Shown in pieces: positions 1 through 10,868 of a stretch of DNA of 64,000 nt; the first letter of the stretch is position 1, and the number at the start of each line of letters is the position of its first letter. The translations under genes and the position numbers were made by a program. Source of the stretch: Tenacibaculum tangerinum (lineage in GTDB: Bacteria; Bacteroidota; Bacteroidia; Flavobacteriales; Flavobacteriaceae); the NCBI RefSeq assembly GCF_029853675.1, contig NZ_CP122539.1:1755001-1819000 (forward strand). The letters run 5' to 3'. The notes beneath the pieces were generated by a model that was given only the letters and a program-made list of their open reading frames with translations, ran no database searches and was not told the DNA's origin.

Positions 1-34
1 TTTTATTAATGAAACAACTTCTATACTTATAACG

Positions 35-2625
35 ATGCTTTGTAATAAAAACACCTTCACATTTTTATTATTTTCACTAATTAGCACACTTTGTATTGCT
101 CAGGAATTCATTTACGAAAAACTAGGAGTAGATGAAGGACTACCAAGCTCTCAAGTGTACGATGCTTATCAAAGCAAAGAGGGTTATATATGGTTTGCTA
201 CTGACAAGGGAATATCTAGATATAACGGCTATGAGTTTGATAATTTCGACACCAATGATGGTTTAACTGGAAACGTAATATTACGCTTTTATCCTCAAAA
301 AAATGGACAAATATGGTGCTATTCCTTTCATAACAAATCGCTTTTTCATTTTGATGAAGTATTTAAGGGTTTTAAACCCTACAAATACAACAATATACTC
401 GCCAAAAACCTATCAACTGACAGTATCATAAAAAGCGTTTATATTGACGCTGCAAATAATTTGCATATAGGTGGATCAAGCATTGATGGAGAGTTGGTCA
501 TAGATCAAAAAGGGGTGGTTACAAATAATTATACCACCGAAGATTATTTTCATACTGATGCAACCTCTGAAAAAAGAATCGTACTTGAGGAGGCTAAAGA
601 TGTCCTAGACAACTCATTTTTTTCTCGACAAGTGACACTATTAAAATCAACACAAGTATATCTTCAAAACACACTGGTGCTCGTATCATGGCTGATTGGT
701 TAGCACCTCAAAAAGTAGGTATCTTTACAAATGATAGTATCGTATCAATTGTACATAAAAACAACAAAAGTATTTTTCTAAAAGAAAAATACTCTCCAAT
801 AGCTATTAAAACTATTGATACTACACGTTTTTTTATTGGGTATGAATTTGGAGGTGGGAAAATCACAAACCAAAGGGGACGTATTTTAAAATCATTCTTA
901 GAAGGCAAATCTGTTACCGACTTATTAATAGACCATGAAGGGGGGTATTGGTTTACCACCCTAAACTCTGGGGTATACTACGTTAAAAAACCATCAGTCA
1001 ATATATATAATATTGCCAACCAAACCAACAATCATGTGAGTAGCCTAGCAAAAACAAAAGAGAAAGAGCTTTTAATTGGATACAATAATGGTAACATTCA
1101 AAAAATACTAAAAAACAGGCGTTCTATATCATTAGATACACCCAAAGGTAACCAACGTGCATTTGTTGAGAACAATCCTGTATCTAATACAACATATCTT
1201 TACAATACCGACGGCCTTATAAGTACCTCTACTAAAAAGAAGCTACTAGAAGAATATATATTGAAAATCTCAGAACCCATTGACAGTGCTGTTTTTATCT
1301 CAGGCACTAAACATTTTTATGCAATAAAGAGGAATAAAATCGCTGTAACGTACAAAAATTTGCCTTACAGGATTCACGATGTAACCACATGGAATAAAGA
1401 CACCATTCTCAGCACCCCTTTAGGTGTTTTTAAATTCAATAGCGATAGCATTACTCCTTTATCAAAACAATCGACACTTTTTAATTTCAGGAGTGACGAT
1501 ATAGATGTGAGCAGAAATAAAAAAACCTTATACATTGCTACTCAAAATGCAGGATTGGTAATTAATGACGCTAATCACACTTACAATATCACTAAAAAAA
1601 ATGGATTATATAGCGACATCATTAACGAAGTCTCTATTGAAAATGACTCTACAGTATGGTTGTGCACAAATAAGGGTATAAATAGAATTGTTTTTAGCAA
1701 AAACCATTATCAAGTTACTGGAATTGATAAAAAACAAGGGCTACTTAGTGATGAAATTGAAGACCTAGAAATTATAAATGATACCGTTTGGGCAGGAACC
1801 AAACAAGGATTGTGCTTTTTTCCAAAAAATCAACTCTTACCTACAAACTACAATAACAGTTATTTTAAGCTTAAGAAAGTATACCTAAATAATAATTCGA
1901 AAGACAGCATTAAAGATAACGCCAAACTATCTTATAAGGAAAATGAAATTGATTTTATTGTAGAAGGAATCTCTTTTGCAAATAAGGAGAACTTGCATTA
2001 TCAGTACAGGTTGAACAATCATCGATTTTGGACTTCCACCAGAGAAAGAAAAATTCACTTTTCATCATTACCCCCCAACGACTATACTTTCGAAGCTAAA
2101 ATGTGTTTCAACAGCAATAAGTGTTCAGAGAAAATAGTATCTTACTCCTTTAGTATTCTCCCTCCCTTTTGGAAGACAGGCTGGTTTAAAATAATTTGTG
2201 CAGTAGCTATTTGTATTCTCATTTATATATTCTTTAGAATACGAGTACTTACCTATAATAAAGACATTGTAAGAGAACTATTACGAGTATTACTAAAATA
2301 CTTAAAAAGAAAAGAAGATATCTATTTTTCTTTTAAAGAGAACGGTAATGAAGTACGAATTAAATCACAAGACATACTATATATAAAATCTTCAGGAAAT
2401 TACATAGATATTTTTACAAAAGACAAAACACATACGGTTCGTATGAATATTGGTAAATTCTTAGACCACATTCCTGACAAACTTGAATATATACGCATCC
2501 ATCGTTCGTATATTGTTCGGATAGATAAAATTACTTCTAAATCTAAAGACAAACTAAAAATTAACGATATACAACTTCCTGTAAGTCAAAGCTACCTTAA
2601 AAACTTACAAAATATTCATTTTTAA
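35..2625 (+). pseudogene. Beta-propeller sensor with C-terminal LytTR DNA-binding domain (apparent frameshift)
   Basis: Two overlapping reading frames (35-703 and 688-2625) together make one protein of about 860 residues. The first begins with a signal peptide (cleavage near CIAQ) and two-component-regulator-type propeller blades (WFATDKGISRYNGY). The second continues the propeller, then a Y_Y_Y-type domain, one membrane helix (about 500-520 of that frame) and a LytTR domain over its last 100 residues. Frames change at a run of seven T (617-623): an eighth T, or a -1 slip on T TTT TTT, restores continuity as NSFFFSTSDT. Architecture implies a membrane-anchored one-component regulator sensing a periplasmic signal; ligand and targets unknown. 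It may be a real pseudogene, a sequencing error or slippage-expressed. Confidence 0.75.
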
Positions 2626-2785
2626 GCACGAATAGTTCGTACCTAAAATACATAGCATTCGTACCAGCCTCATTTTAGCTGGTAACTATTTTAGCGGCTA
2701 TCGGTAACAAAAGGGAATAAAGACACTGTCATGTATTTATAATTAAAATAGATTTGAAATAGTAATCATTTAAAAAATTTTAATT

Positions 2786-3739
2786 ATGAAAAAATTAGTA
2801 TTAATAATATTTGTAACAATAGGATTATTGGCTTGTAAAGAAGAAGAATCTATAATAACAGAAAATGATGCATTAAATATTCTCCAAGACAATAAGACAC
2901 CACAAGAGTCAAAAATATTTGATTCAGACATAATAACTGAAGCTCAATTTGACTATATGTATTCTCTTCCATCATACAATATCGAAGAACTCAAAAGAGA
3001 ATTAGAAAAATTAAGTCATGTAGCTAGCTTGAGGTCAGGAAATGTTTGGGGAATTGGTTTAAGTAATCATGTATATAAATGGAACGGAACATATTGGTAT
3101 CAACCAAATACAGCAGCAAGATTAAAATTTGTTGAAGTTTCAAAACTCAATGATGGTAGTGTCTGGGGAATAGGCTTGAATAATCATGTATATCGATGGA
3201 ATGGACAACATTGGTACCAGCCTAATACTGCTGCTAGGTTATATTTTATTTCTCCTCAATCATCTATGGTAGCTTTTGGAATAGGTGGTGAAGGAAAACT
3301 CTTCATAACGACTAATGGAGGTATAAATTGGTTGCGATTTACAAATGTAGAACGTGCAACTTGGATTTCAAGTGGTGATTTTTTACATCCTTTAACGATA
3401 AAAATAGACGACGACAAACTATCTCAATTCAATGTTTTTACATCTGTATTCGACGCAATAATTACTCCTTACACTTATGGAAGGAGACATTCGTCAATGA
3501 CAGTTGAAGGTGGTTTATGGTCTATTGATTGGCACTATAGAGTATACAAAAGTCTAGATGGAGTTTCATTGCTTCAACCTAACCCAGCTGCTAGACTTCG
3601 TCAAATTTCTAGTAATAATTCAGATATAGCTTGGGGTATTGATTTAGAGAATAAAGTATATAAAACAGAAAATTCGGGAGAATGGTGGTTTCAACCTAAT
3701 AGTGCTGCTCGTTTACAATATGTATCTGCAGCATGGTAA
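2786..3739 (+). CDS. Tectonin-repeat surface lipoprotein
   Basis: 317 aa. The N-terminus is a lipoprotein signal with lipobox LLAC (Cys17). From about residue 85 there are roughly five repeats of the pattern VWGIGL..HVYKWNG..W.QPN.AARL, the tectonin/TECPR beta-propeller signature found in carbohydrate- or lipopolysaccharide-binding lectins. The first two repeats are nearly identical, the middle one is degenerate. Likely an outer-membrane or surface-exposed lectin-like lipoprotein; the ligand cannot be told from sequence. It sits 74 nt upstream of a T9SS-secreted protein in the same direction, possibly co-expressed. No enzyme motif seen. Confidence 0.8.
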   Translation: MKKLVLIIFVTIGLLACKEEESIITENDALNILQDNKTPQESKIFDSDIITEAQFDYMYSLPSYNIEELKRELEKLSHVASLRSGNVWGIGLSNHVYKWNGTYWYQPNTAARLKFVEVSKLNDGSVWGIGLNNHVYRWNGQHWYQPNTAARLYFISPQSSMVAFGIGGEGKLFITTNGGINWLRFTNVERATWISSGDFLHPLTIKIDDDKLSQFNVFTSVFDAIITPYTYGRRHSSMTVEGGLWSIDWHYRVYKSLDGVSLLQPNPAARLRQISSNNSDIAWGIDLENKVYKTENSGEWWFQPNSAARLQYVSAAW

Positions 3740-3813
3740 TCTAAAATAAAAGCCGAATACTATAATAAATAGTTAACATTTAAGTATGGTCTAAAAACTC
3801 AAAAATTATCACA

Positions 3814-6234
3814 ATGAAAAAAATATTTTTATCAATAATTTTCCTTATTAATTATACAATATTGTATGGACAAACTGAATGCTGTACTGAAACAACTAAT
3901 TTAATTAAGAATGGAGATTTTGAACACGGTTCTCAACCAACTAACACTTCCAATAATATTGATTTAGCATCTTATTGGAATCCCATATGGAGTTATGGTA
4001 ACCAAGCAGACCTTTATGATGAAAATCATTCTGCTGTTGGTAATCCACCAAGTCCTATGGACGGAAATTACGCCTCGTGCTGGATTGACAATAGAGTAGG
4101 AGACGCTACTTATAGAGAGGGCATGCAAGTAAAGTTGGGGTATAATGGATCACCTATAACTATTTTACCCAATACAGGAGATTATAATATGTCATTTGAG
4201 TTAGCTAGTTTGTATGGCTTTGGAAACGCAGAAATAGGTATATATGGAGTTTATAATCCACAGAACTCATTAGCCCCTACTCCAACATCTTCACATGCTC
4301 CAACTAATTTAGATTTATTTGGCGCAAACAATACCGTATTGTTAGAAACCATTCCTGTGCCTACTAACGCAAACAGTAATAAACAATTAATCTCAATTAG
4401 TTTTCCAACCAATTCAGCAAACTTCCCTAACAACGGAATAACACATATATTTATAACCAGAAGTAGTACGGTTTTACAAGGAGGTTACTATGTTGCTTTT
4501 GACAACTTTTGTATTTATAATAGAGAAGATGCGCCGAACCAAAGCAAGATAAAGTTTTCGAACACATATCAAAAAATAAAACAATTACCATCACAATATG
4601 GAACTACTGATGTAGCAATATATTGTTACCCTCCAGAAATAATTTTAGATGGTTCAAACAATCAAAATGAAACTTCGTATCAGATCGAAATCATGCCATT
4701 TGATTTACTTAATTGGACTAGCGGCTCTGTTATTTATGATACAGGTGAAATAGTTGGCCAAGTTCCAAATAGTGTAAATATAACTAATTCATATCCTTGG
4801 ACATTAAATACCATTTACAGGGTAAAACTTGCCACGAAACCTTGCTATAATGAAGATAATATATTCTTTCAAATAGTAAATCCACCAGAAATAATGCTTC
4901 CTACCACTATATCAACATGCGATGGCAATTTCCAAGAAATATGTGGCCCAATAGCTCCTAATGGTTCCACATATACATACCAATGGTATGGACCTGACCA
5001 TGACCCCACTTCTGTCATTCTTTTAGGAGAGGAAATGTGTTTTACACCATCACAAACGGGGAATTACACCTTAATGGTTACCGATGAAAATGGGTGTACA
5101 GCTAACCATACCATTAACGTATTAGATGAAATACCTCAACCCAATTTAGGAAACGATATTACTATAGAATGCGGGCAAAACCCTGTCGGTAATATTAACA
5201 TATTAAATCAGGGTTTTGACGGCTCTAATTATACCATTACCTGGTATCACAACGGTCAAGAAATTCAAGTTGGAGGCGAAACATTAATGACCTCAATTGC
5301 CTCAGGAGAAGTAACGGTTGTTATAGCTGTAGACGGATGCAAATCTGTGTCCGACACTATTACAATTACCCAAGAATATTGCTGTCCTGAGGATTTACAA
5401 TTAGTAATGGACTGTGAAACCAAAGAACTACGTGTAGAGAACCTCCCTAATAACATAACTATCAATACTATTTTCTGGGATTTAAACAATCAGACAATAC
5501 CAAATGAAAATAACACCACACTGCAAGTTACTGAAGAAGGTATATACTCTTTTGGAATTATCTTTACCTTTCCTGATGGAACAGAGTGCCATGATTATAT
5601 TCACTTTGAATATACAGAGGACTATTGCTGTGATGTTACTGGTTCTCAAGCGGTGGTTAGTATGTTAGGTGTAACTAATTATTACAATGTTACAAATACT
5701 CCATACGGACCTATGACCATACCAGCAATGTGTGGAAGAGTAGCTCTTGACGGTTCATTGAGTACTTGTGAAGATGCTTATTTTATATCGGTTGCCCCAT
5801 TTGACCCTGCTTCTTGGAATACCAACCCCCCTATTTTTGAAGGTTGGATACAAGGACAAGCTCCTAATAATATCGATTTAACACAACCTCCATTTAATTT
5901 GGTATTCGATAATCAAACATTTTATATGATACAATTTGCTGTAGGTCCAAATTGGGATGATGAATATATTTTATTCTGGTATGATTGTGAAACCAAGAAA
6001 GAAATGGTAATTGCCCCCAACCCAAACCAAGGTATCTTTAAAGTTTCCATGACAAATAATGAAGAAGAAGGAATCTTAGAAGTGATAGATTTATCTGGAA
6101 ATGTGATTTATAAAGGAACTATTTTCAAAGAAAACCCAACAGAAATAGATATTTCTAGAGAAAAATCAGGAGGGTATGTAGTAAAAGTTTCTATTAAAGG
6201 AGAAGTGTATACAGAAAAGATTATGAAAAACTAG
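3814..6234 (+). CDS. Secreted multidomain protein with type IX secretion (Por) sorting domain
   Basis: 806 aa. Signal peptide at 1-20 (cut after LYGQ). An N-terminal jelly-roll-like region (NLIKNGDFEHG at about 29, typical of carbohydrate-binding modules) is followed by Ig/PKD-like segments and Cys-rich linkers (CCPEDLQ, YCCDVTG). The last 75 residues form a type A T9SS sorting domain: APNPNQGIFKV, then VIDLSGNVIY, ending GGYVVKVSIKG...TEKIMKN. It should therefore cross the outer membrane by the Bacteroidota type IX system and be attached or released. No catalytic motif was recognised; adhesin or glycan-binding role is inference. Confidence 0.85.
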   Translation: MKKIFLSIIFLINYTILYGQTECCTETTNLIKNGDFEHGSQPTNTSNNIDLASYWNPIWSYGNQADLYDENHSAVGNPPSPMDGNYASCWIDNRVGDATYREGMQVKLGYNGSPITILPNTGDYNMSFELASLYGFGNAEIGIYGVYNPQNSLAPTPTSSHAPTNLDLFGANNTVLLETIPVPTNANSNKQLISISFPTNSANFPNNGITHIFITRSSTVLQGGYYVAFDNFCIYNREDAPNQSKIKFSNTYQKIKQLPSQYGTTDVAIYCYPPEIILDGSNNQNETSYQIEIMPFDLLNWTSGSVIYDTGEIVGQVPNSVNITNSYPWTLNTIYRVKLATKPCYNEDNIFFQIVNPPEIMLPTTISTCDGNFQEICGPIAPNGSTYTYQWYGPDHDPTSVILLGEEMCFTPSQTGNYTLMVTDENGCTANHTINVLDEIPQPNLGNDITIECGQNPVGNINILNQGFDGSNYTITWYHNGQEIQVGGETLMTSIASGEVTVVIAVDGCKSVSDTITITQEYCCPEDLQLVMDCETKELRVENLPNNITINTIFWDLNNQTIPNENNTTLQVTEEGIYSFGIIFTFPDGTECHDYIHFEYTEDYCCDVTGSQAVVSMLGVTNYYNVTNTPYGPMTIPAMCGRVALDGSLSTCEDAYFISVAPFDPASWNTNPPIFEGWIQGQAPNNIDLTQPPFNLVFDNQTFYMIQFAVGPNWDDEYILFWYDCETKKEMVIAPNPNQGIFKVSMTNNEEEGILEVIDLSGNVIYKGTIFKENPTEIDISREKSGGYVVKVSIKGEVYTEKIMKN

Positions 6235-6319
6235 CCAAAGAACTGAATCAGCTAAAACAGTATCTAAAAGCTAGAATTAAAAAAAATCTTTTTGTAGCAA
6301 GCACTATTTTGATTAAAAA

Positions 6320-6377
6320 ACGAAGTGAGAAATTCTATCATCTTGAATTTATAATAAGATTGGATTTCTCACTTCGT
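6320..6377. terminator. Inverted repeat / likely bidirectional terminator
   Basis: A perfect 14-bp inverted repeat (ACGAAGTGAGAAAT at 6320-6333 and its complement at 6364-6377) encloses a 30-nt AT-rich spacer, 85 nt after the T9SS protein. The rest of 6235-6650 holds no convincing gene. The long loop is unusual for an intrinsic terminator, so a small mobile-element remnant is an alternative. Confidence 0.5.
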
Positions 6378-6637
6378 TCTAAATGAACGATATTCATTTG
6401 AAAACAACTACTAAAGTGAATAGTATCTGATACCATTAAAGCACAAGAAAGCATACCATACAAATTCTGAACAATCTATAAGTGAATATCCCATAGCTTG
6501 GGTTGTAACCAAAACCTAAGATACTTTTTATTTAAAAAAAATCTGATAATTAAAACGATTTAAAAAGCTTACTTTTACACTGTAAAACACAATACTTAAT
6601 AACAAATCAACTTCTTTGAAATACCTTCCTATATCTA

Positions 6638-6668
6638 TTGTATGAAATAGGGTTTTACAATATCTTTG
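6638..6668 (+). promoter_or_regulatory. Bacteroidota-type promoter for thrS operon
   Basis: TTG at 6638-6640, 20-nt spacer, TATCTTTG at 6661-6668, matching the -33 TTG / -7 TAnnTTTG consensus of Bacteroidota primary sigma factor. It lies about 50 nt upstream of the thrS start. Confidence 0.8.
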
Positions 6669-6718
6669 CGGTTTAAAATTTCCACTTGTAAGGAAATTAC
6701 ACAAAACATATCTATATA

Positions 6719-8665
6719 ATGATTAAAATTACATTACCCGACGGGAGCGTTAAAGAATTTGAAATGAGTAGCACACCAATGGATGTTGCTAGGAGTATTA
6801 GCGAAGGTTTGGCTAGAAATGTTATTTCTGCTAATTTTAATGGAACTACTGTTGAAACCGCTACTCCTTTAACTACAGATGGCTCGTTGGTTTTATATAC
6901 CTTTAATGACGCTGCTGGTAAAAAAGCTTTTTGGCACTCTTCTGCTCACGTATTGGCACAAGCAATTCAAGATTTTTATCCGAATGCAAAATTAACGATT
7001 GGTCCTGCTATTGAAAACGGGTTTTATTATGATGTTGATTTTGGAGAGGACACTATTTCTGAAAAAGATTTTGATAAAATAGAAAAGAAATTTTTAGAAC
7101 GTGCTCGTGAAAAAGCGGAATTTAAAATGCGTGCTGTTTCTAAAGCCGATGCTTTAGCTTATTACAAAGCACAAGGCAACTCGTATAAGGTAGAACTTAT
7201 TGAAGGGTTGGAAGATGGCGATATTACTTTTTGTGACCATAGTGATTTTACGGATTTATGTCGTGGAGGACATATTCCGAATACTGGAATTATCAAGGCT
7301 GTAAAAATCATGAACGTTGCTGGTGCTTATTGGCGTGGTGACGAAAAGAACAATCAGCTAACTCGTGTGTATGGAATTTCTTTTCCGAAGCAAAAAGAGT
7401 TAAAAGAGTATTTAGAACTACTTGAAGAAGCTAAAAAACGTGACCATAGAAAATTAGGTAAAGAGTTAGAATTGTTTACCTTTTCTCAAAAAGTAGGGCA
7501 AGGTTTGCCTTTATGGTTACCAAAAGGTGCTGCGTTGCGCAATCGATTAGAAGATTTCTTAAAAGCTGCTCAAAAAAAGGCAGGGTATGAAATGGTAATG
7601 ACTCCGCATATCGGACAAAAAGAACTGTATGTTACTTCTGGCCATTATGCAAAATATGGCGAAGACAGTTTTCAGCCCATTACCACTCCTAAAGAAGACG
7701 AAGAGTTTTTGCTAAAACCGATGAACTGTCCGCATCACTGTGAGGTATACAACCACAAACCCTATTCGTATAAAGATTTACCAAAACGTTTTGCTGAATT
7801 TGGCACGGTATATCGGTACGAACAAAGCGGCGAGCTTCACGGATTGACTCGTGTGCGTGGTTTTACGCAAGATGATGCTCATATTTTCTGTACCCAAGAA
7901 CAATTAGATGAAGAGTTTAAAAATGTAATTGACTTGGTATTATATGTCTTCGGATCTTTAGGCTTTGAAGATTTTACTGCTCAGGTATCTATTAGAGATA
8001 TGGAGAACCTTAACAAATACATAGGTCCGGTTGAAAACTGGGAAAAAGCGGAGCAAGCAATTATCAATGCGGCAAAAGACAAAGGTTTAGATTATGTAGT
8101 TGAAGAAGGTGAAGCTGCTTTTTATGGCCCGAAGTTAGACTTTATGGTGAAGGATGCTTTAGGAAGAAGTTGGCAGTTAGGCACTATTCAAGTAGATTAC
8201 AACTTACCCGAACGTTTTGATTTACACTACAAAGGAGCTGATAACCAATTGCACCGACCAGTCATGATTCACCGTGCACCGTTTGGTTCTATGGAGCGTT
8301 TTATTGCCGTTTTATTAGAACACACAGCAGGTAATTTTCCTCTTTGGTTAACTCCCGAACAAGTTATTGTACTGCCAATCAGTGAGAAATATCAAAAATA
8401 TACCAAAAAAGTTTTAACTTTGTTGGAAAATTCCGAAATTCGCACCCTCGTTGATAACCGCAATGAGAAGACTGGAAGAAAGATACGTGATGCCGAAGTT
8501 AGCAAAATACCTTTTATGGTTATTGTTGGTGAGCAGGAAGAAAAAGATGGCACGGTATCTGTTAGAAAGCATGGCGAAGGTGATTTAGGAACATTTACTA
8601 CCGAAGAGTTCATTTCTCTAATACAGAAAGAAGTTAGTAAAACATTGGTTCCTTTTGGAAGTTAA
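6719..8665 (+). CDS. thrS: Threonyl-tRNA synthetase
   Basis: 648 aa, the usual full length. TGS domain at 1-60, editing/SAD domain with the zinc-type motif HSSAH (about 78-82), class II catalytic core with [10 protein letters not shown], and motif-2-like [29 protein letters not shown], then a C-terminal anticodon-binding domain from about 545. Charges tRNA-Thr in the cytoplasm and hydrolyses Ser-tRNA-Thr. First gene of the conserved thrS-infC-rpmI-rplT cluster and preceded by a good promoter, so probably the head of a translation operon. Confidence 0.98.
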   Translation: MIKITLPDGSVKEFEMSSTPMDVARSISEGLARNVISANFNGTTVETATPLTTDGSLVLYTFNDAAGKKAFWHSSAHVLAQAIQDFYPNAKLTIGPAIENGFYYDVDFGEDTISEKDFDKIEKKFLERAREKAEFKMRAVSKADALAYYKAQGNSYKVELIEGLEDGDITFCDHSDFTDLCRGGHIPNTGIIKAVKIMNVAGAYWRGDEKNNQLTRVYGISFPKQKELKEYLELLEEAKKRDHRKLGKELELFTFSQKVGQGLPLWLPKGAALRNRLEDFLKAAQKKAGYEMVMTPHIGQKELYVTSGHYAKYGEDSFQPITTPKEDEEFLLKPMNCPHHCEVYNHKPYSYKDLPKRFAEFGTVYRYEQSGELHGLTRVRGFTQDDAHIFCTQEQLDEEFKNVIDLVLYVFGSLGFEDFTAQVSIRDMENLNKYIGPVENWEKAEQAIINAAKDKGLDYVVEEGEAAFYGPKLDFMVKDALGRSWQLGTIQVDYNLPERFDLHYKGADNQLHRPVMIHRAPFGSMERFIAVLLEHTAGNFPLWLTPEQVIVLPISEKYQKYTKKVLTLLENSEIRTLVDNRNEKTGRKIRDAEVSKIPFMVIVGEQEEKDGTVSVRKHGEGDLGTFTTEEFISLIQKEVSKTLVPFGS

Positions 8666-8697
8666 AAAAATAGATAATAATTTAAAATTTATAAGTC

Positions 8698-9258
8698 ATA
8701 GCAATTAGAAGAAAAGGCGGGAGAAGACCCGTAAGAGTAATTAAAGAAGATCAACATAGAATTAACGGAAAAATTAGAAATGTTGATGAAGTTCGTCTCG
8801 TAGGCGATAACGTTGAAGTAGGTGTATATCCTTTAGCTAAGGCAAAGGAAATTGCCAGGGAGTTAGAATTAGATTTAGTTGAAATTTCACCTAAAGCGGT
8901 TCCTCCTGTATGTAAAGTTATTGATTACAAAAAGTTTTTATACGAGCAAAAGAAACGCGAAAAAGCTTTAAAAGCAAAAGCTACTAAAGTTACCGTAAAG
9001 GAAATTCGTTTCGGACCTCAAACTGATGAACATGATTACGAATTTAAAAAGAAGCATGCAATTAAGTTCTTACAAGACGGAGCTAAATTGAAAGCTTTTG
9101 TATTCTTCAAAGGTCGTTCGATTGTATTTAAAGAGCAAGGACAAATTTTGCTATTAAAATTAGCTCAAGAATTAGAAGAATACGGTAAAGTAGAGCAAAT
9201 GCCGAAATTAGAAGGAAAACGTATGATTATGTTTATTGCGCCTAAAAAGACGAAATAA
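8698..9258 (+). CDS. infC: Translation initiation factor IF-3, non-canonical ATA start
   Basis: 186 aa from ATA at 8698. The frame reads (M)[22 protein letters not shown]..., with family motifs [25 protein letters not shown] and the C-terminal KIEFRFGPQ-like [15 protein letters not shown] and KGRSIVF. An in-frame TAA at 8692-8694 leaves only GTC 8695, ATA 8698 or ATT 8704 as possible starts; no ATG, GTG or TTG lies near the conserved N-terminus. IF-3 discriminates against non-canonical initiation codons, and infC of E. coli starts at AUU for autoregulation, so an ATA start is biologically plausible. Located 32 nt after thrS. Missed by ordinary ORF calling. Confidence 0.95.
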   Translation: MAIRRKGGRRPVRVIKEDQHRINGKIRNVDEVRLVGDNVEVGVYPLAKAKEIARELELDLVEISPKAVPPVCKVIDYKKFLYEQKKREKALKAKATKVTVKEIRFGPQTDEHDYEFKKKHAIKFLQDGAKLKAFVFFKGRSIVFKEQGQILLLKLAQELEEYGKVEQMPKLEGKRMIMFIAPKKTK

Positions 9259-9302
9259 GCTACATAAAAATAATATAAGCAAGATAAAACTAAAGAACAA
9301 AG

Positions 9303-9500
9303 ATGCCTAAAATTAAAACAAAATCTAGTGCTAAGAAACGTTTCAAGTTAACTGGTACTGGAAAAATCAAAAGAAAGCACGCGTTTAAAAGTCATATTTT
9401 AACAAAAAAGTCTAAAAAACGTAAGCTTGCATTAACACACGCTACATTAGTACATAAGTCTGATGAAGCAAACATTAAGCAACAATTAGTATTAAAATAA
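9303..9500 (+). CDS. rpmI: 50S ribosomal protein L35
   Basis: 65 aa, highly basic, beginning [20 protein letters not shown] and ending in the normal family position. Between infC and rplT, the universal order. Large-subunit component. A 148-nt gap follows before rplT, longer than usual. Confidence 0.97.
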   Translation: MPKIKTKSSAKKRFKLTGTGKIKRKHAFKSHILTKKSKKRKLALTHATLVHKSDEANIKQQLVLK

Positions 9501-9572
9501 TTGTTAGCTAGGTAGTAAATTAATTATTAACCATGGAGTTGGGCAATAAAGAGTTTTGCGTTTTGAGTTACT

Positions 9573-9613
9573 AGTTTTGAGTTAAACACAACAAAAACTA
9601 CTCACTTAAAACT
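9573..9613 (+). promoter_or_regulatory. Possible structured leader upstream of rplT
   Basis: AGTTTTGAGT (9573-9582) can pair over 10 bp with ACTTAAAACT (9604-9613), with one G-T pair; a second copy of TTTTGAGTTA lies at 9561-9570 and could compete. Such a hairpin before rplT recalls L20 autoregulatory leaders, but that role is inference. Confidence 0.25.
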
Positions 9614-9648
9614 GTGCAAACCGCCTACTACAAAAATACATTTGAATT

Positions 9649-9992
9649 ATGCCAAGATCAGTAAATTCAGTAGCTTCAAGAAATAGAAGAAAAAAATCTT
9701 GAAGCAAGCAAAAGGTTACTTCGGACGTCGTAAAAACGTTTACACAGTAGCAAAAAATGCGGTTGAAAAAGGAATGTTATATGCATACCGTGACCGTAAA
9801 AACAATAAGAGAAACTTCCGTTCATTATGGATTCAACGTATCAACGCTGGAGCTCGTCAGTTCGGAATGTCTTACTCTCAGTTTATGGGGAAAGTAAAAG
9901 CTAATAATATCGAATTAAACCGTAAGGTTTTAGCCGATTTAGCGATGAACAACCCAGAAGCTTTTAAGGCGATTGTAGAAAAAGTAAAATAA
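9649..9992 (+). CDS. rplT: 50S ribosomal protein L20 (apparent -1 frameshift at an A7 run)
   Basis: ATG at 9649 opens [17 protein letters not shown] then TGA at 9700. The downstream frame continues [23 protein letters not shown]... to 9992. Adding one A to the run of seven A (9690-9696) gives a normal 114-residue L20 ([11 protein letters not shown]). The run is read A AAA AAA in frame, a classical -1 slippery heptamer, so slippage could also yield full L20. L20 is needed for 50S assembly, so a true null is unlikely; a missed base is the simplest reading. Confidence 0.9.
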
Positions 9993-10014
9993 GTTTCATA
10001 ACCTTGCTTATACT

Positions 10015-10046
10015 AAAAACCCAAACCTTATCGTTTGGGTTTTTTT
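10015..10046 (+). terminator. Intrinsic terminator after rplT
   Basis: AAAAACCCAAAC (10015-10026) pairs with GTTTGGGTTTTT (10033-10044), 6-nt loop, followed by T residues. Ends the thrS-rplT operon. Confidence 0.9.
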
Positions 10047-10086
10047 AAACCACTTATAGTTACTCATTAAAATAATATCTATATCT

Positions 10087-10686
10087 ATGAAATTTTTAAA
10101 AATAGTATTTCTCTTTGTGTTAGCTCAACATAGTGTTGCTCAAAACACATTGTCGAAAGAAGAAGTTAAAGATTTACCTAACACTATCGAAAATCAATTT
10201 TTAAAGACATATAGGCTTTCTAACAATTGGCAAGAATATAAAATGATAAACCGTAGTGTGTTCTTAACTTTTCAAAAGAATGTGCTAGATAGTGTAGCTG
10301 CCATAAAAAAAGAAAGTGCTAGCAAACAAGTAAAAATTGACGAGCAACAAAAAAATATTGCCCAATTACAAACTGAAATAGATCGATTAAACAAAGATTT
10401 AACGGCCTCTGTTAACAAAGAAGATACTATTTCTTTTGTTGGCATTCCACTTGACAAAACCACTTACAACACCTTAGTTTGGGCTATTATTTTTGCGCTA
10501 CTTATTGGATTGCTTTTCTTTCTTTATCGATTTAAAAACAGCAACATAATTACCAAGCAAACTAAAAATTTATTAGAAGAAGTAGAACAGGAGTTCGAAC
10601 AACATAAAAGAAAAGCTTTAGAGAAAGAGCAAAAACTACGTAGACAATTACAAGACGAGATTAATAAACAACGTGGCGTAAGTTAA
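10087..10686 (+). CDS. Membrane-anchored coiled-coil protein, function unknown
   Basis: 199 aa. Signal peptide (cut near VAQ, residue 19), a helical/coiled-coil stretch about 80-115 rich in K, E and Q (QQKNIAQLQTEIDRLNKDL), one membrane helix about 132-152, then a charged cytoplasmic coiled coil to the end (EEVEQEFEQHKRKALEKEQ). Homologues in Flavobacteriia are sometimes labelled tRNA (guanine-N1)-methyltransferase, but nothing in this sequence supports an enzyme. Probably an envelope structural or scaffold protein. Stands alone between two terminators. Confidence 0.7.
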   Translation: MKFLKIVFLFVLAQHSVAQNTLSKEEVKDLPNTIENQFLKTYRLSNNWQEYKMINRSVFLTFQKNVLDSVAAIKKESASKQVKIDEQQKNIAQLQTEIDRLNKDLTASVNKEDTISFVGIPLDKTTYNTLVWAIIFALLIGLLFFLYRFKNSNIITKQTKNLLEEVEQEFEQHKRKALEKEQKLRRQLQDEINKQRGVS

Positions 10687-10708
10687 TTTCTACCACTACA
10701 ACAAAGTT

Positions 10709-10737
10709 AAATCCCCGGGCAAGAAACTCGGGGATTT
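10709..10737. terminator. Hairpin terminator between convergent genes
   Basis: AAATCCCCG (10709-10717) and CGGGGATTT (10729-10737) form a 9-bp stem with an 11-nt loop, between the plus-strand coiled-coil gene and minus-strand fhs. Confidence 0.75.
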
Positions 10738-10868
10738 AAGTACTCTAACACTAGAATGTTTGAGTTGAGAACTCTGGCTTATTTTTAAATAGTACACCTT
10801 GAGTTTTTTAATAAAAAAATAGCAACTCTTAGCTGTTTTTTTAATATAAGTTACTGTAATTTCTTTTG

